A stretch of DNA of 64,000 nucleotides from Phaseolus vulgaris (lineage: Eukaryota; Streptophyta; Magnoliopsida; Fabales; Fabaceae), in assembly GCF_000499845.2 (NCBI RefSeq), contig NC_023749.2, forward strand, positions 3,071,030 through 3,135,029, read 5' to 3'. Made by a program: the position numbers and the translations under genes. Shown in pieces: positions 1 to 11,327 of the stretch (within the stretch, counting starts at the first letter, position 1; each line of letters begins with the position of its first letter). Below the pieces are notes generated by a model. The model saw nothing but the letters and a program-made list of their open reading frames with translations. It had not been told where the DNA came from and did no database searches.

Positions 1-1810
1 TGATGAGTAAAAGAAAAAAAAACTCATATACTCATTATTTTTAAGAAAGTTGTCTTGATTTTTTTATATAAAAAATATTCATGATTTATTGGTATCAAAT
101 CATTTTAGCATTTTTTAATATAAAAAATCTAACAAACCAGTACACTGATAAATAACACGTGAGTTTGTCTCACATTGAGTAAGAACGAGCAATATTTCAG
201 AAAAAAAAAATCATTTTCTTAAGGTTTTGGGTTGAAAGTGATATATTGACTTTCTTATATGAAATGTTTATGACTTATTCGTATTGAATCACCTTGATAG
301 GTGGAAAATAGATCTATTGAAACCCACCATAAGTAGTATCTGGGGAGACAGCTGCGGATACAGATTTACCATAAGCAAAAGCGGCTACTGCGTTTTTCCA
401 CTTAAAAAAAACTTAAAATTACTTAGTGAAGTTTTTAATCATTTTCCCTTTTGATAAATATGAACCATCATCAACAATTTATTGGAAAACTTTCTTTTCA
501 ATCAATTTCTTACACTTATAAAAAAAATTTAGGTAATAAAAAATGTCTTATAGATCTTCCACCACACCACCATCATTCCATTCAACACCATAAATGAATT
601 ATTATCGTCTAATAGGTACAATTATTTTATAGAAAAAAGAGTATCTCGAACATGTCAAACTTGTAGGTCAAGATAAGGATAATGGAAACCCACTAAAACA
701 CCGTAAGTGACAAGATTTCAATGATAACTTTTCTTAAGTTTATTATCTTGTTTTTTATTACTTTGTGAACAGAAAAAGTCTCCACTCTTGCCTAGTAGTA
801 TGTATTTTCTTTTAAGATGTCCTCTTCACAATGTTGATAATCTCCTTCTGTGTAGAGTGAAGATGTGTACCTAAAAGAGGTGTTCTGATACTCAAGTCAA
901 TCTCCTTGATTAGTTGAAAGTGACAAATGTTATTAAAAATGTAAGATTATATTTACATAAAGCAAACCTATTTATAGGTATGTAGTGAACCTCAACACGG
1001 ATAAGTTTTTAGTTAATACGTATATTAACCTTGTATTAATCTTATATATCTATTAAATTAATTAATTTATGATTAACATTATATATCATTATTCTTATTT
1101 GTATATTGATTGAGATGTTCACCAACACTTTTAAAATGTTTTCAATAACATTTTTTAGATTGTTATGTAATATTTTCTATTTATGTCAAAGATAAAGTAA
1201 GATATAGTATATTTTGTAATATTTTGAATTTATCAAAAATCTCTTGAAAATATTTAAATTTTAAAAGTATGTATTTTAACAAGAATACAAATCGAAGAAA
1301 ACTAGTCACAATTTAATGATTTAAAAAAAACTAATTTACGTTTAAGGATAAAAAGAATATCATTATGTAACATAATAACTAGAAAATATAAGACATTATT
1401 ATTTTTACTTTGTATAAAACAAAATTGGCCACATTAAACTTATTTCGCAGAAGAAAAAACTTTATTCAAATAATTTAATAATTATTAATCATTTAGAGAG
1501 TCAATAATGTATCTACTAAATTAAGAATTTATTCCTGTTTTATTCTTACATGTATTTTTTATTTATTTTCTATCATCAAATTTAATTTTGATTTACGTTT
1601 AAACCTACAAGTAAAAATTATTCTTATTTTAACACTTCACAGTGGTTTGAAATAAATAGGAGGAACTAAAGATTGAGAAGAATTAGAAGAAAGAAAAAAA
1701 TTTGATTGGTAGATATTAGAATTTAATTTGAAAAAGTTAGTTTTGATTAAAAGATAATAACGAAATTATGAAAAGATTAAGGTAATGAGGAACGTTTGGC
1801 GAAAGACGAT
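1..1810. other. AT-rich intergenic region, no gene seen
   Basis: No credible open reading frame occurs on either strand. The stretch is AT-rich with homopolymer A/T runs. A short less AT-rich island near 330-400 (around ctgcggatacagatttacc) could be a transposon remnant but could not be assigned. The last few hundred bases are the presumed promoter side of the eIF4B-like gene. Confidence 0.6.
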
Positions 1811-1816
1811 GGTGGC

Positions 1817-1823
1817 TATATAA
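1817..1823 (+). promoter_or_regulatory. TATA box of the eIF4B-like gene
   Basis: TATATAA sits about 120 bp before the ATG at 1939. It is followed by a purine-rich leader (AAAGAAAAGAGAGAG type) typical of plant 5'UTRs. Transcription probably starts near 1850. The call is by motif and position only. Confidence 0.6.
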
Positions 1824-1938
1824 GTGTTGAGCGTGTAACAGTGGTTGGCTGAAGAAAAACGCAAGGTCGCCACAGAACAAAGAAAAGAGAGAGAAAAAAA
1901 GAAAGGAAAGAAACTGCGGTGGTGAAGCGAATCAGAGA

Positions 1939-3870
1939 ATGGCGGCTACAGTGTCTGCGTGGTCAAAGCCCGGCGCGTGGGCCATCGATTCAGAGGAGCA
2001 CGAGGCAGAACTCCTTCAACAGAGTACCATCCACGACACCAAACCTCTCGCCGACTTTCCCTCCCTCGCCGTCGCCGCCGCCACCAAGCCCAAGAAGAAG
2101 AAGGCGCAGACCATCTCCCTCGCTGAGTTCACTGCCAAGCCCGACACCTCCTTCGCCGACCAAGATCCCGTCGTCCTCCCGACCGGCCCGCGCCAGCGCA
2201 CGGCGGAGGAGCTCGACCGCACCCGTCTAGGCGGCGGGTTCCGCTCCTACGGCGACCGCCCCAACAGGAATTCCTCGGGAGACGACTCGTCGAATTCGCG
2301 TTGGGGTTCATCTAGGGTTTCTGACGAGCCGAGGCGGAACGGTTCATTTGGGGCTAGGGATTCGAATCGCGAGCTTGCCCCTTCTCGCGCTGACGAGACT
2401 GATAATTGGGCGGCGGCGAAGAAACCTTCGGGAGGGTTTGAGAGGAAGGAGAGGGACAGAGGAGGGTTCTTCGATTCGCAGTCGCGCGCTGACGAATCGG
2501 AGAGCTGGGTTTCCAATAAGTCGTCTGGGCCGTCGGAGCGGCGATTCGGCTCCAACGGTGGAGGGTTTGAGAGAGAGAGGAGGGTTGTTGGGTTTGGCTC
2601 CAGCGGCGGCGCTGATTCCGAGGACTGGAACAAGAAGAAGGGCGAGTCCAACGTTGGTACTGAGACTGTGAGTGTTGGTGTGGGTGTTGGTGGAGGGAGA
2701 CCTAGGCTTGTTTTGCAACCTCGGTCTCTGTCGGTGAGCAATGAAGGCCCGGATGGGAATGTGGGGAAGCCTAAAGGGGTTAATCCGTTCGGAGAAGCAA
2801 GGCCAAGGGAGCAGGTTTTGGCGGAGAAAGGGCAAGATTGGAAAAAGATTGATGAACAGCTTGATAGCATGAAGATTAAGGAGACAGCTGGAGGTGATTC
2901 CTTTGGGAAGAGGAGTTTTGGGTCTTCCAATGGAGGAGGACGACCTGCTTTGCCTGAAAGTCGCACTGAGAGGAGTTGGAGGAAGCCTCAATCTGATGAT
3001 GAAAGTCCTAAAAGGTTTGTCATTGATACTATTTCTTCTTAGTTACTTTTTTTTGTGCTTAAGATTGTGCTGTGTGTCTTTTATCATATTGGGGTGTTTC
3101 TTGCTGGTATTAGCTTCTTTGGTTACTGATTGATTCAATGTGTATTCCTAGCTGATGCCAAAATGGGAAAATGTAATGAACCAAGGGCTCAGAATTGTTA
3201 ATTAGCCATTTCAATCTGTTCCCACGAGTTCATTTGTGTGTACTGTGTTACTCTATCTAATTGTGAGATGCTCATAACCTTCACATGTCTAATGCGATGT
3301 ACTTTTTTTGTTGTCTATTCAAGTAAATTTGTAGTTTTGTCTTTTGGGATCTTTTTAAACAGTTTCTTAACGACTCATCATGTATCATACCTCTTAGGTA
3401 ACACTTTTGATCACTGACTTTTCTGTATTCTCCATGCCAATATGATTTGAAGCATATAGTGGTGCTGTCTCTCCTGGATTTCAAGAATTTTATTAGGCTT
3501 TTGAGTCATTTAGCTGGCCTGATTCTTGATTGTTGGAAGATCTGCAAGCAGAAATTGTTACATGTTCTTAATTTATGATGGCATCTGAGTCATTTTCCTT
3601 GTGTACTTGTCAGCTAAGCATTATTTTAATTAAAAAGACGATAAACTGGTAAATCAAGCTTGAAATGTCATTATTTGAATGGAAAGTGAGCATAATCCTG
3701 TATGGTGCTTAGAGCATGCCATAATTTATATTTTCTCCTATGCAAATTGTGGAGTCTGTTTGTTACATGTGTTTTTATTTTGTTCTATTTATACTGCTAC
3801 TGCTGTTGAGCTGTTTGTTGTTGAACGCAGTGCTGAAAAAGTTGAAGATGAACACGTTGAAGAAAATTGA
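1939..3870 (+). CDS. eIF4B: eIF4B-like plant translation initiation factor (2 exons)
   Basis: The exons are 1939-3014 and 3831-3870, joined as AAAAG|GTTTGT...GAACGCAG|TGCTG. The 816-nt intron leaves a 371-residue protein ending in a short acidic tail encoded by the tiny second exon. Reading past the donor instead gives a non-conserved 367-residue form. The N-terminus MAATVSAWSKPGAWAIDSEE is the conserved plant eIF4B start. The middle is rich in Gly, Ser, Arg and Asp. Conserved blocks are GGRPRLVLQPRSL (about residue 252) and KPKGVNPFGEARPREQVL (about residue 277). In this family the protein stimulates the eIF4A helicase and binds RNA and poly(A)-binding protein in the cytosol. It is shorter than the roughly 460-550 residues I recall for Arabidopsis members, so it may be a short paralogue. 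The start context AGAATGGCG is good, and a TATA box lies 120 bp upstream. The family is certain; the subtype is not. Confidence 0.88.
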
Positions 3871-4729
3871 AGATCTACCATTTACTTATGGTCTCTGCAG
3901 ATTGACAGACAGGAGAGTTGGAAATGAACATTGGATATCAAAAACTTATTTTTTGTTTCCCATTGAAGTTTTGTCCGTCCTATCTTTTTATGTTTTATTG
4001 TGAAATTAATACTGAAACAGTCAAGTGACATTTTTGGTAGAAGTGTTGGTAGCTTAGGCAGTGGTTTTTATGAATATGTTTGTTGGAAAATGTTGGCGTA
4101 ATAACCCTCTATATCATTCGTAATCTATATTAGCTTGTTGGTGAATTTCGGATTTTGCATTGCGTTAAAACATTCTTTTATGAATCATATTATTGTTCAA
4201 CTCAATAATCTATGTATACGTTGCGACTTGGATAGTAGAGATGGCATGTTACGTAGGTTTTTATTCAACACAGCAAATGAACAAATATATAGTACTTGAA
4301 GATGAGGTAGTGCTAAGCTGGTGTAAAATGTAAAATACTAGCGTCACCTAAAATTCAACGTATGTCTTAGCCAGAAAGTAGTTTAACGAGGTTAAGTTTA
4401 CTAAAAATTGAACTTTTAGTTCTCTTTTGATAATAACTCTAATTGGAATATCCAATTATTTGCATAACAAAGGTTGTTTTAATTATCGTTATGAATAGGA
4501 GTGAAACTTTAGTTTTAGTTGAAGAACATTTTTTATCACTTTTTCAAAACTACATTGTTTGGAATATATTTAGATGTAGGCAGTGAATTTTTTAACAAAA
4601 GAAAAGTTGAAGTTAACAAGAAGCTGTTGTCTTGTTATAGAATTATTTGTTAAAAAATTGGAAATGGATATATTAGTAGTGGGCTTCAGAGAGAAGGTAA
4701 AGAAGTTGGGTGTTGTGAGGAATCCATTT
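3871..4729. other. 3' flank of the eIF4B-like gene
   Basis: This AT-rich sequence contains the presumed 3'UTR of the upstream gene. Apart from the MITE that begins at 4739, no other gene or repeat was recognised. Confidence 0.5.
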
Positions 4730-4738
4730 TAAAATTCT

Positions 4739-5141
4739 GGCAAATGCTCCTGCACCCATTCATTTTTAACCTGCACCCAACATATTTTTTTAATTTCCAA
4801 AAATACCCTTAATTCCGGAAATAAAAATCCGGAATTGAAAATAATATATTCTGGAAAAAAAAATCCGGAAACCAAAATTAAAATTCTATTTCGGAAAAAA
4901 AATCCAGAATTGAAAAATAATACATTCCAGAAAAAAAAATCCAGAAAATAAATAATTGTGTTTCGGAAATAAAAATCTGGAAACAAAAATAAAAAATCAA
5001 TTCTGGATAAAAAAATCCATAATATAAAATTTCGTTCCGGAAAAAAATATCTGGAACACATATTTCGAAAAAAAAATTTAAGGACAGTTTCGTCTTTTCG
5101 CTAAGATCGAGTGCAGTGATATGGTGCAGGAAGCAATTGCC
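4739..5141 (+). mobile_element. Mutator-like MITE, copy 1 (403 bp, 9-bp TSD)
   Basis: The ends are imperfect terminal inverted repeats: GGCAAATGCTCCTGCACC at the left and GGTGCAGGAAGCAATTGCC at the right. A perfect 9-bp target duplication TAAAATTCT flanks the element (4730-4738 and 5142-5150). A 9-bp duplication is the mark of Mutator-superfamily transposition. The interior is a degenerate run of TTCCGGAA/ATCCGGAA units in A-rich sequence and has no transposase. The subterminal TTTTTAACCTGCACCCAAC recurs in inverted orientation in the element at 47146-47463, so both belong to one family. Confidence 0.85.
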
Positions 5142-5453
5142 TAAAATTCTTATATTGGATCCAATGCCATTTCCATCTTTAAGGCCCATCTTAATGTGTT
5201 AAGTAAAAATAGAATTCACATCAATCACCCTCATTTAGTATTATTAAGTATTACATTGTCGCTTTTAGATTAAAAGTAGTATGAACCTTACCTCCACTTC
5301 ATCACATATTTACTTTACTTTATTCACATAGGCCATTTACACAACATAACTTTATTAATTAAAAAAGAGGTAAGTTATGAATTGCTTAACCTATTTTTAT
5401 TCTTTCTTTCAATGATTTTTTTTAAGTCAAACACGTTTCTTGGTTGAAAATTA

Positions 5454-5798
5454 GGGTGTTTCTTCCTCCCTTCCATAAATCTCTTAATTCCAAAATTACT
5501 CTTGGGACAAAAGGAGATTTTTTTTTTCATTTCTGAATTATACATCATAGACTTTCAAAACTTTAGAATTCAAAATAAAAATTAATTTCAAATTTTAGAT
5601 TCTGTATTAAACCATAATATAACTTTCAAACTCTAAAATTTAAAATACAAAATTATATTTTAAATTTTAAAGTTTAAAATGTATATTTTAGTTTAAAAAT
5701 AACTTGTGAACTCTAGGACGAGTTTTAGAGTTTGAAATTTTAGAATCTGAAAAAAAGGATGTCAACGAAAAAAGGGAAAAATTGTCTTTGTAGGGACC
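5454..5798. mobile_element. Possible decayed MITE related to the Mutator-like family
   Basis: The left edge GGGTGTTTCTTCCTCCC and an interior of short A/T-rich repeated units resemble the structure of the element at 4739. Flanks TGAAAATTA (5445-5453) and TGAAAATTG (5799-5807) agree at 8 of 9 positions. The terminal inverted repeats are poor, so the limits and family are tentative. Confidence 0.3.
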
Positions 5799-5807
5799 TG
5801 AAAATTG

Positions 5808-6410
5808 CTGTGTATCTCCAATTTGCTTTTTGCATTCAATTCTCGGGCTTACTTTCATCTACCTTAATTGTTCTCCTTATTACTTACAGCTATAACCTAC
5901 TTATTAAATAGTTTCATATTCATGCATTTTTCTCCTCATGTATCACTTTTACATAAATTAGATTCTAAACATACTAATTGTATCAAATGTCAAAAAAATT
6001 TCAAGTATTTTATCTCTATGTATTGAAGTCACTTTTAAAAATGAATTTAGGCACATTACTTTTAAATTTTAATTCTATTGATATTTAAATATTCGTATCT
6101 TGATATATTTTTTTATTTCTCTGAAATAATTATACATGTTTACATTTTCTTAGTTTATTTTTTAAAAACTGAGTAAATTGAAACGGGCAGAGACTTTGGG
6201 GAGGATGAAATTGCAGTGATGGAGCAATTATCACAGAAAGGGTTTGAGAAGGATAAAGAATTGGATGCATTGGTGAGTTCAGGTTTCTAAGGGTAGCAAC
6301 TGGAATTTCAATTGGAATCTTTACAATGAATGGAAGCAAACAAGTATTTAAAAAATAATATTTATATTAAGAATGCGTGGTTTCATATAAATTAAAAGCT
6401 TATAACACAT
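5808..6410. other. AT-rich intergenic sequence
   Basis: No supported gene is present. Around 6185-6290 a short + strand stretch reads like protein for about 30 codons before a stop. It was not recognised and may belong with the coding-like fragment just downstream. Confidence 0.4.
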
Positions 6411-6596
6411 TAAAATTACCAAACGATTGGATGGAATGTCATCGCCAAGACTCTTTGGTTTGCTCCTACCACAAGAGATTTCATCATCGGCTACAATGTC
6501 ACCCTCGTTGGGGCGATGACTGGTCCTTTTAGAGTATTGAAATCTCACATCGACATGCTTCACAAATCCCATGGCATATGTGGAGCTGATGAGTAA
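6411..6596 (+). pseudogene. Unrecognised coding-like fragment
   Basis: A + strand frame stays open from about 6411 to a TAA at 6594-6596. It uses balanced codons and less AT than its surroundings, and contains LWFAPTTRDFIIGYNVTL and ends in HGICGADE. The antisense frame is also open over the same bases. No ATG or splice structure could be assigned and I do not recognise the family. It may be a gene fragment carried by a transposon or a relic exon. A chance ORF is possible. Confidence 0.2.
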
Positions 6597-6639
6597 AATT
6601 AAAAGGGTACACGACACTTTTCCCCAAGTGATATCACTA

Positions 6640-7505
6640 CATGTGCTTTATTCAGGGAGAATTGCATGTTACATGAATATTTAGAAAACAAAATAAAAGC
6701 AACATTACCTGACTTGGCGCCGCCCCTGGTGACAAATGAAATATAAGATAGTCCGTTCATTAACTACAAGCACCTGCCCATAGTTTAACTTAAACTGTGG
6801 AAAAGTGAACAGTTCAGAAATCAATGGAATTGCCCTTGTCGTCTAGGGCTTTTTGCTGTCCAACTTGTCATGTAGTTCTTGTATCACAGTTTTCAACTAT
6901 TTTGCAGCAACAAAAGGCCGAGAAAAAACATGGCCCAACACAATCAATAATTCAAGAAAAACAAAACATAACTTAAGCATTATATCATGTTGAAGGGGAA
7001 AAAAGGTATGACCTCTTTTGGAACTTGGCAGAGTCCCAATGACACTTTCTAATAATTTAAATAGAAGTTATGTTGATCTGGATGGATGATAGACACATAC
7101 TTAAAAAGGTACTGCAATGGGGCAAAAACCAACAAGCAAAATTTAAAGGAATAGCATCGAGAGCACAAACTGCTAACTGCTATTAGAGTATGGAGAAACC
7201 GAAAAAGTACAAGTGACTAACATTCTAAGAAAGAAATAAGAGAAGAATTTACAAGGCATCAAGTATATCCGCAGAAGACAAGAATAAAAATGATGTAATT
7301 CTTGGAGTTCAGCAGCATAATATAACAAAAGCACCGAAAGAGAATAGCTAACGAAGAAAAGTACTATATGATCAAATAAGACAACTTCAGTATAAAAAAG
7401 CATAGCGAAATTCAGTATCACTCATTTCATGAAAGATGCCAACTTGAAGTCATTCCCTATTACCATGCAAAGTGTGGCAGCTGAAGAAAACAAACACTAT
7501 CATCG
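6640..7505 (-). other. 3' flank/3'UTR region of the Toc120/132 gene
   Basis: This lies downstream of the Toc stop codon on the minus strand. It holds no conserved ORF. An exon-like minus-strand segment, bounded by a CCACAG acceptor-like and a CAG|GTAATG donor-like site, lies near 6708-6800. It could be a spliced non-coding 3' exon, but this is inference only. Confidence 0.4.
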
Positions 7506-10500
7506 TTAATATTGTCCATACTGCAATTGTGGAGGATAACCAACTAGCTTCTTTACGAGAGGGATGAGAGCAACCAACGCAATTTGAAGCTGTTCTGAAC
7601 TGTTTAATCGAATACTTATTTGTCCTGCCCCTCGATTGTTCAAATTGGCCCGGGCAACCAGGTTTGTATGTCGTCCAACTGGGATTTGAGATTGCACATT
7701 GCACCCAACAGCAAGATCTCCATGCCAATCCATAACAGAGAGCCCGAGAGTGGATAAGAAACGACCTAAAGGGTAATCCTTATCTCTCAACTGAGCCTCC
7801 AAACTGCCACCATAAGCAATGTCATTGCGCCCTGCCATTGCACCACCACTGATAACCACCCTGAATCGCTTACTAGCAACCAATTTGTCTTCAATCTTAA
7901 CTCCACCTGATAAGGCATCACCAAGTAAAGTGAATGAGAGACCAGCGGTTGCCTTATTTCTTCTAAAATTAGTAAATCTTGTCTCACTGCGTAATGTATA
8001 AGCCAAGTCCTTCCCCACAGTCTGCATATCGAAACCTAATGAAGTTGCTTTCCCTTCCCCATGCTTAACTGAGCCGGCTATTTCCATCTGAACATTAGCA
8101 TCCTTTTTATCTTTAGTAACCTGACCCGTGAAAGACAAAGGTACCCTGTCCTTGACAACGAACAATCTTTCAACATTCAGACCTTCATAACCCACATCAT
8201 GATCCCATCCATGAGTTTCTAGAACAGGTCTAACAAGCCACTGGTTTGATGAATCAAGATAACGATATCGGTGAGTGGGGTTATCAGAATCAAAAGATGC
8301 AGGCAGGGCCAAATCTGGCATCGGAACAGGAACAGAAGCTGCACCACCACCTTCTTCTTCCACATTTTCACTGTAATCACTAGGTAGATCTTTAGCTGCT
8401 TCTGCCATTTTCTTCATGAATTTCCGTCGCTTTTTTTCTTCTTTCAATTGTTTCTTCATCAAAAGCTTTTCCCTATACTCTAACTCGTCAAAATATGCTT
8501 TCTTATGAGCTTTAGACAGCTTTTCCACCTGGGCCTTTGTTAAAGGTTTAAATGGCGGCAAGTCATCATGTTCATTCTCATCATCAGATTCCGATGCCTC
8601 ATCAAGGTCATCATCAAGACTGTCCTCATCACCAAACTGCTCCTGCGGCAACTTTAACTGTGGTCTTGACTGAAGAAGGGTTGACAAAAGAAAAGGTAAA
8701 GGAGGTGCTCGTCGAGCTATATAAGGCTTCCCAGGTGGACTATCTTGTAACTTTAGAAGAGCATTTGCTTCAGCCAGAATTTTAGAGGCAAAAGATAAAA
8801 GTAACAAATGAGGCTTCCAAACCTGGCCATTTGGCAATACTCTCTGGCCAGCCCTGTTTATTCGGCAAGCAGAGTGGTTCTCTACCAAGGATACAGGATT
8901 CATGAGACGCATGTCACCAGCTGCTTGGCGAATGGCTTGCTGCACAACATGAGAACGCTGAGTAACAAACATGTCATAACTGGAAGCAGTGCCATTGGGG
9001 CCTTCAGGGGGAGCAGATGCTGCATGAGTCAGAACCACAATAGCATTGAACCAAATGGATGGCCCAAAAATTTCTGTAATTGTGCGTAAGAGTGGCATGT
9101 CACTAAAATCCCTGCTTTGCATATCTAACCTATCAAGATATAACACAATATCAGGAGGAGTTTTCTTAATGAAGTTCTTCACAGAGAGGAGGATCTTCTC
9201 ATTGCTTCGCTGGTCTGACCAGGAAGGTAGAAGTCCTGGCGTATCAATGACCCGTACCTTAATACCCTGCACTGTTCCCACAACATCCTGAACCTTCTTG
9301 GTTCCCATATTAAAAGCACTAGTATTAAACTTAACCTCATCAAAAATAGAATTGATGGTAGCACTTTTACCAACTCCAGTCTTTCCAAGGACCATTATTG
9401 TACAAGAGAAATCAAGTGGCTCCTGACCTGCAGCTTCAAGCTGCTCAGCCATTGCACTTGCACGGTCAAAGCTAAAAGCACCAACACGGCCCCCATTCCT
9501 TCCTCTTAGTTGCTCAGCTAGTCCTAATCTATATAAAACTTGAGCTACAACAACATTATGGGGAGTTTGCCCAAGCCTGTGAGCCAACCGTAAAAACTTC
9601 ACCCTGATCATCTGAAGTTTCTCACGCGTCTCATCATACTCCTCAGCCTCCCCACTCGAGGAGTCTTCCATTTGCTGGGACTGAGTGTTAGACACAGTAC
9701 CATTAGCACGAGGCTGCTGCACGAGCCGAGAGGCAGGTTCCAGCAATGGGGCTGCACGACCAAGGCCGGCTGGAAGAACAGGAGTGGGCCCAGCAGCAGC
9801 AGAATTTTCAGATGAAGGAAGAATAGGTCGAGGCCCTGCAGCAGCAGAATTTTTAAATGAAGGAAGAACAGGTCGAGGCCCAGCAACAGCAGAATTTTCA
9901 GATGAAGGAAGAACAGGTCGAGGCCCAGCAGAATTTTCAGATGAAGGAAAAACAGGTCGAGGCCCAGCACCAGTTGAATTTTCCGATGAAGGAAGAAGAG
10001 GTCGAGGCCCAGCAGCAGAAGAATTTTCAGTTGAAGAAGAAATATCTGCTGAAGGTTGAACAGGTTGCTCTCCAGTCTCTTGTGTGGTTTCTGTCTCTTG
10101 AATAATCTTTTCTTGTGTCCTTTCAGGCTCTTCAACCACAAAAGAGTTGTCATCATCTCTCTGATTTTCATCTGAAATCTGAGATTGATCATCCTTATTA
10201 CTTCCTTCCTTTGGATCAGCTGCACTAGCCTCCTGAATAGGCAATGTCTCCTTAGTTGAGGGATTATCCAAAAAGGATGAGTTTTCATGTTCGCCATCAC
10301 CATTTTCATAACTAGTTACTTCAGCATTCTGAATGCCAGGGGTACTCATTTCTTCACCAATTATATCCTCATGGCTTATATCAGTGCCCAGAGTAACATC
10401 CTTCACATCCCTAGTTACTTCATCCTGTTGTTCTAAAGTAATGTGAGCTGAATTGCCATGTACTTCTTCACATGTATCATCTTGAATCTCACCAGAGGAA

Positions 10501-11327
10501 TCGGCTGAAGCATTTAAGTTTACCTCTATATTGTCATCTCCAAGTTCAGGATCTGCGTCGCACTCCTTCAAATCCCCAGCATCAGTACCTTCAGCTGGAA
10601 TCACCTCACTGGATTCAGATTTGATAATAACCTCAGTGGCGACACCGTCAACATCGTCCTCCTTGTCTGTGCTTACATCATCCAATGTTCTAACACCATT
10701 TTGTCTAGGAGTCATGAATTCAGAATCATCAACTTCTTCAGCTTTCTCACTCATCAAACCAGAGTTTTCATCCTCCACAACACCATTCTCCTTAACTACC
10801 ACCTCTACATCAGAATTTAACCCAGAATCTTCCTTCCCACCACCCCCATCACTGCGCTCCAAATTATCATCCACCACACCATTAGAACCATCACAAAAAC
10901 CTCCATCCCCAGACACTCCAGAAGCAACACCATCCAGATGAACACTATGAGTTCCCGGCCCATCCCTTTCCAAATCCTGATAAGCAATTGCATCGGTTTC
11001 CCCCAGCTTCCCATTCTCAGAATCAGCCTCCTCAGAGGAATCATGCTCCTGAACGACATCTGGACCTTTTTCATCCACCAAAGCCGAAGTCAATGCACCA
11101 GCAGTGTTGGCATCATCCTGTTTATCAACCACAGCCTCCTCCGAAAGGAGTTCGGATCCTTGATCATGAGCCTGCTCCCGTGGCTCCATTGCCTCCTGAA
11201 AATCCCCCTCTACATCTAAACTCTTCAAACTATCAGACCCCACCACACTCTCCTCAGAAACCCCCTCACCAACTCTCTTGCTCTCTCCCTCGCCATTGGC
11301 ACCAAAACCACCAGCCTCATAATCCAT
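7506..11327 (-). CDS. TOC132: Toc120/Toc132-type chloroplast preprotein import receptor
   Basis: This single-exon 1273-residue ORF belongs to the Toc159 GTPase family, which recognises transit peptides at the plastid outer envelope as part of the TOC complex. Residues 1 to about 590 are the acidic A-domain, rich in Asp, Glu and Ser. They include five or six tandem 15-residue units of the type SSENSAAAGPRPVLP (about residues 429-511). The GTPase domain follows, with P-loop GKTGVGKS at 648-655, DTPG from 695, and the VLTHAAS segment typical of Toc GTPases. A second acidic stretch (about 905-930) and a Lys-rich coiled-coil-like segment lead into the membrane-anchoring M-domain. The C-terminus is QLQYGQY. 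The motif GLGRAAPLLEPASR before the G-domain is characteristic of Toc120/132 rather than Toc159 or Toc90. Length fits Toc132 (about 1200) better than Toc120. The subfamily is secure; 120 versus 132 is not. Confidence 0.93.
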   Translation of the reverse strand: MDYEAGGFGANGEGESKRVGEGVSEESVVGSDSLKSLDVEGDFQEAMEPREQAHDQGSELLSEEAVVDKQDDANTAGALTSALVDEKGPDVVQEHDSSEEADSENGKLGETDAIAYQDLERDGPGTHSVHLDGVASGVSGDGGFCDGSNGVVDDNLERSDGGGGKEDSGLNSDVEVVVKENGVVEDENSGLMSEKAEEVDDSEFMTPRQNGVRTLDDVSTDKEDDVDGVATEVIIKSESSEVIPAEGTDAGDLKECDADPELGDDNIEVNLNASADSSGEIQDDTCEEVHGNSAHITLEQQDEVTRDVKDVTLGTDISHEDIIGEEMSTPGIQNAEVTSYENGDGEHENSSFLDNPSTKETLPIQEASAADPKEGSNKDDQSQISDENQRDDDNSFVVEEPERTQEKIIQETETTQETGEQPVQPSADISSSTENSSAAGPRPLLPSSENSTGAGPRPVFPSSENSAGPRPVLPSSENSAVAGPRPVLPSFKNSAAAGPRPILPSSENSAAAGPTPVLPAGLGRAAPLLEPASRLVQQPRANGTVSNTQSQQMEDSSSGEAEEYDETREKLQMIRVKFLRLAHRLGQTPHNVVVAQVLYRLGLAEQLRGRNGGRVGAFSFDRASAMAEQLEAAGQEPLDFSCTIMVLGKTGVGKSATINSIFDEVKFNTSAFNMGTKKVQDVVGTVQGIKVRVIDTPGLLPSWSDQRSNEKILLSVKNFIKKTPPDIVLYLDRLDMQSRDFSDMPLLRTITEIFGPSIWFNAIVVLTHAASAPPEGPNGTASSYDMFVTQRSHVVQQAIRQAAGDMRLMNPVSLVENHSACRINRAGQRVLPNGQVWKPHLLLLSFASKILAEANALLKLQDSPPGKPYIARRAPPLPFLLSTLLQSRPQLKLPQEQFGDEDSLDDDLDEASESDDENEHDDLPPFKPLTKAQVEKLSKAHKKAYFDELEYREKLLMKKQLKEEKKRRKFMKKMAEAAKDLPSDYSENVEEEGGGAASVPVPMPDLALPASFDSDNPTHRYRYLDSSNQWLVRPVLETHGWDHDVGYEGLNVERLFVVKDRVPLSFTGQVTKDKKDANVQMEIAGSVKHGEGKATSLGFDMQTVGKDLAYTLRSETRFTNFRRNKATAGLSFTLLGDALSGGVKIEDKLVASKRFRVVISGGAMAGRNDIAYGGSLEAQLRDKDYPLGRFLSTLGLSVMDWHGDLAVGCNVQSQIPVGRHTNLVARANLNNRGAGQISIRLNSSEQLQIALVALIPLVKKLVGYPPQLQYGQY
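9793..10040 (-). repeat. 45-bp in-frame tandem repeats in the Toc A-domain
   Basis: About five and a half copies of a 45-bp unit encode the 15-residue motif SSENSAAAGPRPVLP. One copy has lost 6 bp (two codons), so the frame is kept throughout. The copies are nearly identical at nucleotide level, implying recent expansion or gene conversion. Confidence 0.85.

Noticed and set aside
2247..2991. Long minus-strand ORFs opposite eIF4B
   Set aside because: Shadow frames of a GC-rich exon, with Pro/Ser/Leu-biased translation and no recognisable domain.
9608..10309. 233-codon minus-strand ORF with Leu/Phe repeats
   Set aside because: It is another frame of the 45-bp repeats in the Toc132 A-domain.
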